Part shown: in pieces, positions 14,934 through 18,548 of the stretch
How positions within the stretch are numbered: the first letter of the stretch is position 1
Layout: each line of letters opens with the position of its first letter
Assembly (NCBI GenBank): GCA_002367815.1
Contig: DFDG01000148.1
Coordinates: 1,177-19,724, forward strand
Direction: 5' to 3'
DNA from: Opitutaceae bacterium UBA3033
GTDB lineage: Bacteria; Verrucomicrobiota; Verrucomicrobiia; Opitutales; Opitutaceae
Length of the DNA stretch: 18,548 bases
Made by a program: the position numbers and the translations under genes
Notes under the pieces: model-generated
Seen by the model: the letters and a program-made list of their open reading frames with translations, nothing else
Database searches by the model: none
Told to the model about the DNA's origin: nothing

Positions 14934-15614
14934 TCAGCTTTTAACAATGCCGGTTTGGATACAGTAACGCACCAAGCTGGCCACTTCTCGCACGCCAAGC
15001 TTGTCCATGATGTTCGCCCGGTGCTTTTCCACGGTGCGCACGCTCAGGTTTAACTGTGATGCGACTTCTTTGGAAGATAGACCCTCACTGACCAATCGAG
15101 CGATTTCAATTTCTCGTGGAGTTAAAGCATCGATCAAGGTAGTCGACGATCTGGCATTTAGTTGTTCAGGACCGTCTGTGGGTAACCTCACCGCGGCATC
15201 CCCGTCAGCTTTGGCTGAAGGCGGCACGTTGGTCGCAAAAAACATTCCCCCTTTCATCACCGATTCGACCGCTTGCAGCACGTAACTAAGCGGTTCGGTC
15301 TTATCCACAAAGCCATGGACTCCCTGCCTGATCAATTGCGCGGGTAATTCACCATCGGGGTGACTGGTCAAAACCAAGATACGGGTCTTTGGGAGCTTTT
15401 CCCGCACAATCTTGATTATCTCCAAACCGTGCATACTCGGCAAAAACAAATCTACCACCAGTAAATCGGGTTTTTCCTTCAGACAAAACTCCATGCCTTC
15501 TCGTCCGTCGGCAATTTCTCCCACCAGTTCCAAACCTTTCACCCGCCCGAGCGCGAGGACGAGCATCTGACGAAAGACCGTTTCGTCTTCAATGATGACA
15601 GTTCTTACCGACAT
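14934..15614 (-). CDS. NarL/LuxR-family response regulator
   Basis: This two-component transcription factor has 226 residues. The receiver domain (1-122) has acidic pocket D10-E11, phosphoacceptor D55 in LLVVDLFLPSMHGLE, T83 and K105 in GFVDKTEP. A polar linker (about 131-160) follows. The LuxR-type helix-turn-helix (164-222) has LTPREIEIARLVSEGLSSKEVA, then LNLSVRTVEKHRANIMDKLGV. All receiver residues are intact, so phosphorylation-dependent DNA binding is expected. I start it at the ATG 15612-15614 (MSVRTVIIEDE), which fits the receiver fold; the frame extends 16 residues further up but those have no match. The 5' side contains two hairpins and the four-block element described separately. 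The kinase and target genes are unknown. Confidence 0.92.
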   Translation of the reverse strand: MSVRTVIIEDETVFRQMLVLALGRVKGLELVGEIADGREGMEFCLKEKPDLLVVDLFLPSMHGLEIIKIVREKLPKTRILVLTSHPDGELPAQLIRQGVHGFVDKTEPLSYVLQAVESVMKGGMFFATNVPPSAKADGDAAVRLPTDGPEQLNARSSTTLIDALTPREIEIARLVSEGLSSKEVASQLNLSVRTVEKHRANIMDKLGVREVASLVRYCIQTGIVKS

Positions 15615-15729
15615 GAGACTCAGCACATGTAAAGCAGCAACTGCTTTCAAGTCCGAACCCATTCTTATGTCATGTATTACTAGGTGGTAGATTCAAGGCC
15701 ATCGGCGGTCCGAATCCGGAATCCACTTA

Positions 15730-15792
15730 ACCTTGGTTGCAGAATCCAATTTTAGTAACCCTAAAATAACTCAGGGCTAGCTCTGTCTATCG
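15730..15792. repeat. Four-block intergenic element, copy A
   Basis: Ordered blocks ACCTTGGTTGC (15730-15740), AGTAACCC (15754-15761), GGGCTA (15774-15779) and CTATCG (15787-15792) recur in the same order, with different spacers, at 17253-17300. On the plus strand GGTTGC can pair with GTAACC (one G-U). On the minus strand TAGCCC can pair with GGGTTA (one G-U). The two pairings share bases and exclude each other. On the minus strand the element lies upstream of the response regulator gene. Confidence 0.55.
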
Positions 15793-15808
15793 TCTCGTTT
15801 TCGAGACG
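15791..15808. repeat. Perfect 7-bp hairpin with TTTT loop
   Basis: CGTCTCG (15791-15797) and CGAGACG (15802-15808) are exact inverted copies around TTTT. It directly abuts the last block of the four-block element. No T-run follows on either strand, so it is not a classical terminator; it could be an operator for the response regulator gene or part of an RNA structure downstream of the isomerase-like gene. Confidence 0.45.
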
Positions 15809-15956
15809 TCGGGTTTATGCTTCACTGACTTCGATGATGTCCGAGCCAGCGATCTGGATTCACTCCACTTTTGCCGGAACTTTGTTTTAACCTGCCACGC
15901 CTTGCGCAAAGGCTGAACCCCTCCACTGATTGCGGCTTATATGCGCGCCGTGACCA

Positions 15957-16721
15957 TTAAGGCTTAAGCCAGCTCTGCAAGATGGCGGCGTCACGCAAGA
16001 AATTCTCCGGGGCATCATTTTCGACAAATTCCAGCATCGCGCTGCGATCACCCGGTATGGTCGCTGCTTCGGCCAGAAATTTTCGCCACCGTTCCTTTCC
16101 CTCAATCAAGGGCCTGCGGTTATTTGACGACTCGACCCAATGATAAACATGCAAGTGCGTGAGACGCGGCGCCAATTCTCTCAAGCCAGCGATACAAACT
16201 TGGTCATCCATTCCCATGAGTGGCTGCCAGTAGGAAAATAGATTGGGATGATCCACTTCGACCAGCAAACGACTGGCCGATTCGTTCGTGTCGGTGAGGG
16301 TGCCACCATGGAACTCTGTGGAAATCTTTATCCCAACTTTTTCCGCTAGTTCAGCGACACGCCGCAAATCAGTGACCACCCGCCAGCGGGTATCCTCATC
16401 GACCGAAGCAGAACCGACCGTGCCGGCCCAAACTCGAATGATCGGCGCCCCGAGTTCCAAAGCCGTATCCAACACTTGCTGAAATGGCAGCCCATCATCC
16501 TCGCTATGTGCGACCCGAAAATAACTCCCGTAAGCAGCTACGGCGAGGCCTGCCTCGTGGGTTAACTCCCGCACTTCGCGGGCCCGACCAAGGTCGCCAT
16601 GTGGAACATGCACATCTCCACCCCATTCAATGTAGTGCAATCCAGCTTGTCGCACCAAAGCGATAATATCAACCGGAGCAATTTTCCGAAAAGTAACCGA
16701 AACAAGACCTGGGGCGATCAT
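15957..16721 (-). CDS. Sugar phosphate isomerase/epimerase-like TIM-barrel protein
   Basis: This member of the xylose-isomerase-like TIM barrel family (AP-endonuclease family 2) has 254 residues. The start MIAPGLVSVTFRKI, then IEWGGDVHVPHGD (31-43), TEFHGGTLTD (135-144), VDHPN and HLHVYHW (189-195) are characteristic. Probable metal ligands are E136, D158, a histidine of HVYHW and E231. The family isomerises or epimerises sugars, inositols or related compounds; the substrate cannot be assigned. I prefer the ATG at 16719-16721, because the family usually begins with M-x-PGLVSVTFR; upstream ATGs at 16739 and 16769 would run into the promoter side of the divergent lipoprotein gene. No sugar-related gene is directly adjacent. 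Confidence 0.85.
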   Translation of the reverse strand: MIAPGLVSVTFRKIAPVDIIALVRQAGLHYIEWGGDVHVPHGDLGRAREVRELTHEAGLAVAAYGSYFRVAHSEDDGLPFQQVLDTALELGAPIIRVWAGTVGSASVDEDTRWRVVTDLRRVAELAEKVGIKISTEFHGGTLTDTNESASRLLVEVDHPNLFSYWQPLMGMDDQVCIAGLRELAPRLTHLHVYHWVESSNNRRPLIEGKERWRKFLAEAATIPGDRSAMLEFVENDAPENFLRDAAILQSWLKP

Positions 16722-16789
16722 TTCGACTATCGTGGGCATCAGGCCTTGAACGCCAAGCTGCATTTGCAAAATTACAGGAAGTAGAAAGT

Positions 16790-17251
16790 ATGCCTTATCC
16801 TAACTTTATGAATGCACGTCTTCTAATTGCTTTCGCACTGCTGAGTCTTAGCGGTTGCAACACTTTTGAGCAGCGCTCCGAGGAAAAGGCCGCGGTGTTT
16901 TATCAACTCGATAAGGCCACTCAGGAGAAACTGCGCCAAGGTGAGGTCGAACTCGGTTTCACTACAGACATGGTGTTCATCGCACTGGGTAGACCAGATT
17001 ATAAGTCCGAGCAAATCACCGCGAAAGGCCGCGAAGAAATATGGACCTACAACTCATACTACACGGTATACCAAGGCACCGAGACAGCCGGATATAGGCG
17101 CATCATTGATTATGACCCCATCAGAAAAACCTACATTGTTTACTATGAGCCGGTGCGGGTTGATGTTTATCGTGACCATGTTGAAGATCGCATCCGGATA
17201 ATTTTTCGCGACCACCAAGCGGTCATGATCGAACAGGCGAATCAAAAATAG
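16790..17251 (+). CDS. Lipoprotein with BamE/SmpA-like domain
   Basis: This predicted membrane-anchored lipoprotein has 153 residues. A short signal peptide (RLLIAFALLSLSGC) ends in a lipobox, LSGC, with C23 as the lipidated cysteine. After a charged linker, QGEVELGFTTDMVFIALGRPDYKSEQ followed by EEIWTYNSY (about residues 48-88) resembles the SmpA/BamE fold pattern in which G-x-T-x-x-x-V-x-x-x-x-G-x-P is followed by W-x-Y. The C-terminal half is rich in tyrosine and charged strands. The ATG at 16790 has one of the few Shine-Dalgarno-like sequences in the window (AGGAAG, 16776-16781, eight bases away); an ATG at 16808 is a second candidate. A role in envelope assembly is only suggested by the domain. 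It is divergent from the isomerase-like gene. Confidence 0.75.
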   Translation: MPYPNFMNARLLIAFALLSLSGCNTFEQRSEEKAAVFYQLDKATQEKLRQGEVELGFTTDMVFIALGRPDYKSEQITAKGREEIWTYNSYYTVYQGTETAGYRRIIDYDPIRKTYIVYYEPVRVDVYRDHVEDRIRIIFRDHQAVMIEQANQK

Positions 17252-17252
17252 T

Positions 17253-17300
17253 ACCTTGGTTGCCTAAAAATCATAGTAACCCAAATGGGCTAATCTATCG
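17253..17300. repeat. Four-block intergenic element, copy B
   Basis: Blocks ACCTTGGTTGC (17253-17263), AGTAACCC (17275-17282), GGGCTA (17287-17292) and CTATCG (17295-17300) match copy A in order and sequence, with spacers of 11, 4 and 2 bases instead of 13, 12 and 7. It starts one base after the lipoprotein stop and lies 71 bases before the PLP-enzyme gene, so on the plus strand it could be a leader of that gene or a 3' element of the lipoprotein gene. Confidence 0.55.
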
Positions 17301-17371
17301 CCATAGAGAGAATTTCTGTGGCTTGTCATTGATTCGAAAGCGTCATACGTTGTGTCATAAATAACCCTACT

Positions 17372-18548
17372 ATGACAGCCCCCGCCTCCCGCATCCTTTC
17401 GCCCCGACGCAAGTCCACCCGCGCAAATTCCACTGCGAGTTTAGCGGAAGAACAACTCGCACACTTCCACATTGATCCGGCTTCGCCTTTCGGTGCTCCG
17501 CTGAGACGTCTCTCGGAAAAGCTATACGAAGCCCACGGCGATATTGATGAGCTTTGGCAGACAACTCTCCGCGAGCTTTCCCGCCTACCCCGGCATGATC
17601 GGGTGGCCTTGTTCAACGCCAAAAAATTCGTCGCGTTCCAATTGGCCAAGCTGCTCGACACCCTACAAAACCCAACCCGTGCAGTTCACCAATCTTTAGG
17701 CCATTCCACCGCCACGACGCTGGCAAAGGGTCCCTATCCCACTTTTGATAACGTCGCGGCGATTTTTTCCGCCAGTCCGGTCATTACGCGCACCGCTACC
17801 TACATTTTTGCCTGCACTGAGTGGATCGATGATGCATTTCAAGGCCGCGAGTTTCTGCACGAAATTTACTCCCGTTTGCTCAACCCCACTTCCATCGCTT
17901 TGGCCAATCACATTGTCGATGTCGAAGCGGGGGCCTACGCCAACGAGTATTTAGCCTGGAACTTCAACAGCGGCATGGCGGCCATTGACGGCATTCTTTC
18001 CCACCTCGTGGGCTATGAGGACGTGGTGCTCGCTTCGCGCAATGTCTATGGCGGCACCTACCAATTGTTACACGATTGGTTCGCCAAGAAATCAAATTTG
18101 AATGTTGGCGTTGAATTCTTCGATGGAACGACGAACGACGATTTCGAGTCGGCCCTAGCGGCGACCAAAGAAAAATACGCCGATCGATTAGCCGCAGGTC
18201 GGAACATCTATGTCTTTATCGAAAGCCCATGTAATCCGCATGGCGTGTTTCTTGATGTCCCCGCCATCTGCCAATCTGCCCATGATGCAGGTCTGACCGT
18301 CATGCTCGACGCAACAGTTGGCACCCCGTTTCTGATTCGTCCTTTGCAACGTGAATCGAACTTGGAACGACCCGACTATGTGATCCACAGTTACACCAAG
18401 GATCTGGTCGGAAATGGTAATACCACCGCCGGAGTCGTCATCGGTCGCAATGCCGATATGTTTATGCCCAAGGGTGATACCGGATGGGATAAAACTCTCT
18501 TTTGGAATGTGTATTACATCAAGGGCGCCTTTCTTGACGCGGACAAAG
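17372..18548 (+). CDS. Cys/Met-metabolism PLP-dependent enzyme, N-terminally extended, 3' end cut by window
   Basis: This gene encodes a member of the cystathionine gamma-synthase / methionine gamma-lyase superfamily; 392 codons are visible and the frame is open at the window end. The catalytic fold starts around residue 150: RLLNPTSIALANHIVDVEAG, NFNSGMAAIDG, NVYGGTYQL, FIESPCNPHGVFLDVPAI, VMLDATVGTPF and the PLP-lysine motif HSYTKDLVGNG (K343). The usual LEGG is VEAG, and HSxTKxxxGHxD is changed to a GNGNT version, so this is a divergent subgroup. About 100-110 residues before the region matching the family's usual N-terminus (TRAVHQSLG) are extra, helical and basic at the start, and I do not recognise them. 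The ATG at 17372 is preceded by a weak promoter-like pair (TTGTCA 17323-17328, TACGTT 17346-17351, spacer 17). The reaction (gamma-synthase or lyase) cannot be decided. Confidence 0.88.
   Translation, partial: MTAPASRILSPRRKSTRANSTASLAEEQLAHFHIDPASPFGAPLRRLSEKLYEAHGDIDELWQTTLRELSRLPRHDRVALFNAKKFVAFQLAKLLDTLQNPTRAVHQSLGHSTATTLAKGPYPTFDNVAAIFSASPVITRTATYIFACTEWIDDAFQGREFLHEIYSRLLNPTSIALANHIVDVEAGAYANEYLAWNFNSGMAAIDGILSHLVGYEDVVLASRNVYGGTYQLLHDWFAKKSNLNVGVEFFDGTTNDDFESALAATKEKYADRLAAGRNIYVFIESPCNPHGVFLDVPAICQSAHDAGLTVMLDATVGTPFLIRPLQRESNLERPDYVIHSYTKDLVGNGNTTAGVVIGRNADMFMPKGDTGWDKTLFWNVYYIKGAFLDADK

Larger units (their letters stand above)
15615..15956. other. 342-base intergenic region, no gene seen
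   Basis: Neither strand holds a convincing gene here. The region is the upstream side of the response regulator gene and the downstream side of the isomerase-like gene (both minus strand). It contains the four-block element (15730-15792), an embedded ATTTTAG/CTAAAAT inverted repeat (15749-15755, 15761-15767) and a perfect 7-bp hairpin (15791-15808). A small RNA or long leader is possible but not shown. Confidence 0.5.

Noticed and set aside
15615..15956. A CRISPR array, tRNA or mobile-element end in the longest intergenic region
   Set aside because: No regularly spaced repeats, cloverleaf, transposase remnant or terminal inverted repeats with target duplications could be seen.
17323..17351. 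TTGTCA-17-TACGTT promoter before the PLP-enzyme gene
   Set aside because: The -10 match is poor and promoter consensus in this lineage is unknown; it is mentioned in the gene entry but not called as a feature.

Overview
The window (about 18.5 kb, both ends cut through genes) looks like chromosomal DNA of a heterotrophic, polysaccharide-using bacterium. I suspect the Verrucomicrobiota (Opitutae-like) or a close PVC relative. The reasons are the mix of uronate-catabolism genes with a UxaE-type epimerase, a GH4 glycosidase, a lactate-racemase-like nickel-enzyme homologue, an isolated rpsR, and start codons that mostly lack Shine-Dalgarno sequences. This placement is inference; there is no rRNA or other phylogenetic marker beyond bS18. 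No CRISPR array, insertion sequence, prophage or rRNA was seen.

Region 1 (1-6148): after a partial unknown gene comes a minus-strand operon, SDR-type D-mannonate oxidoreductase > UxaE-type tagaturonate/fructuronate epimerase > UxaC uronate isomerase. Together these would carry D-galacturonate to tagaturonate, fructuronate and D-mannonate (and D-glucuronate to fructuronate and mannonate). Divergent from it, across a perfect 8-bp inverted repeat that looks like an operator, is a LarA-superfamily protein with all the nickel-pincer residues conserved. D-mannonate and D-gluconate are C2 epimers and LarA-type enzymes invert the alpha-hydroxyacid carbon. I therefore propose that this gene links uronate breakdown to gluconate metabolism; this is the most interesting hypothesis in the window.

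Region 2 (6189-8506): a translation-related cluster with tRNA-Arg(CCU), a stand-alone rpsR (bS18) preceded by a nested hairpin and followed by a clear intrinsic terminator, and a Sua5-type threonylcarbamoyl-AMP synthase. A TPR-like protein follows whose 5' end looks damaged or has an unusual start.

Region 3 (8532-13495): a minus-strand run with a DEAD-box RNA helicase (motif II is DEVD), a GH4 glycosidase with a CHGV metal-site motif, a YqaB-like HAD phosphatase and a HisC-like aminotransferase.

Region 4 (13496-18548): a decayed PhzF-family pseudogene, an Hpt phosphotransfer protein converging on a NarL/LuxR-type response regulator, a sugar-phosphate-isomerase-like TIM barrel protein, a BamE/SmpA-like lipoprotein, and the 5' part of an N-terminally extended Cys/Met-type PLP enzyme. 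Two intergenic regions here (15730-15792 and 17253-17300) share four ordered conserved blocks with variable spacers, suggesting an undescribed repeat or structured RNA element.
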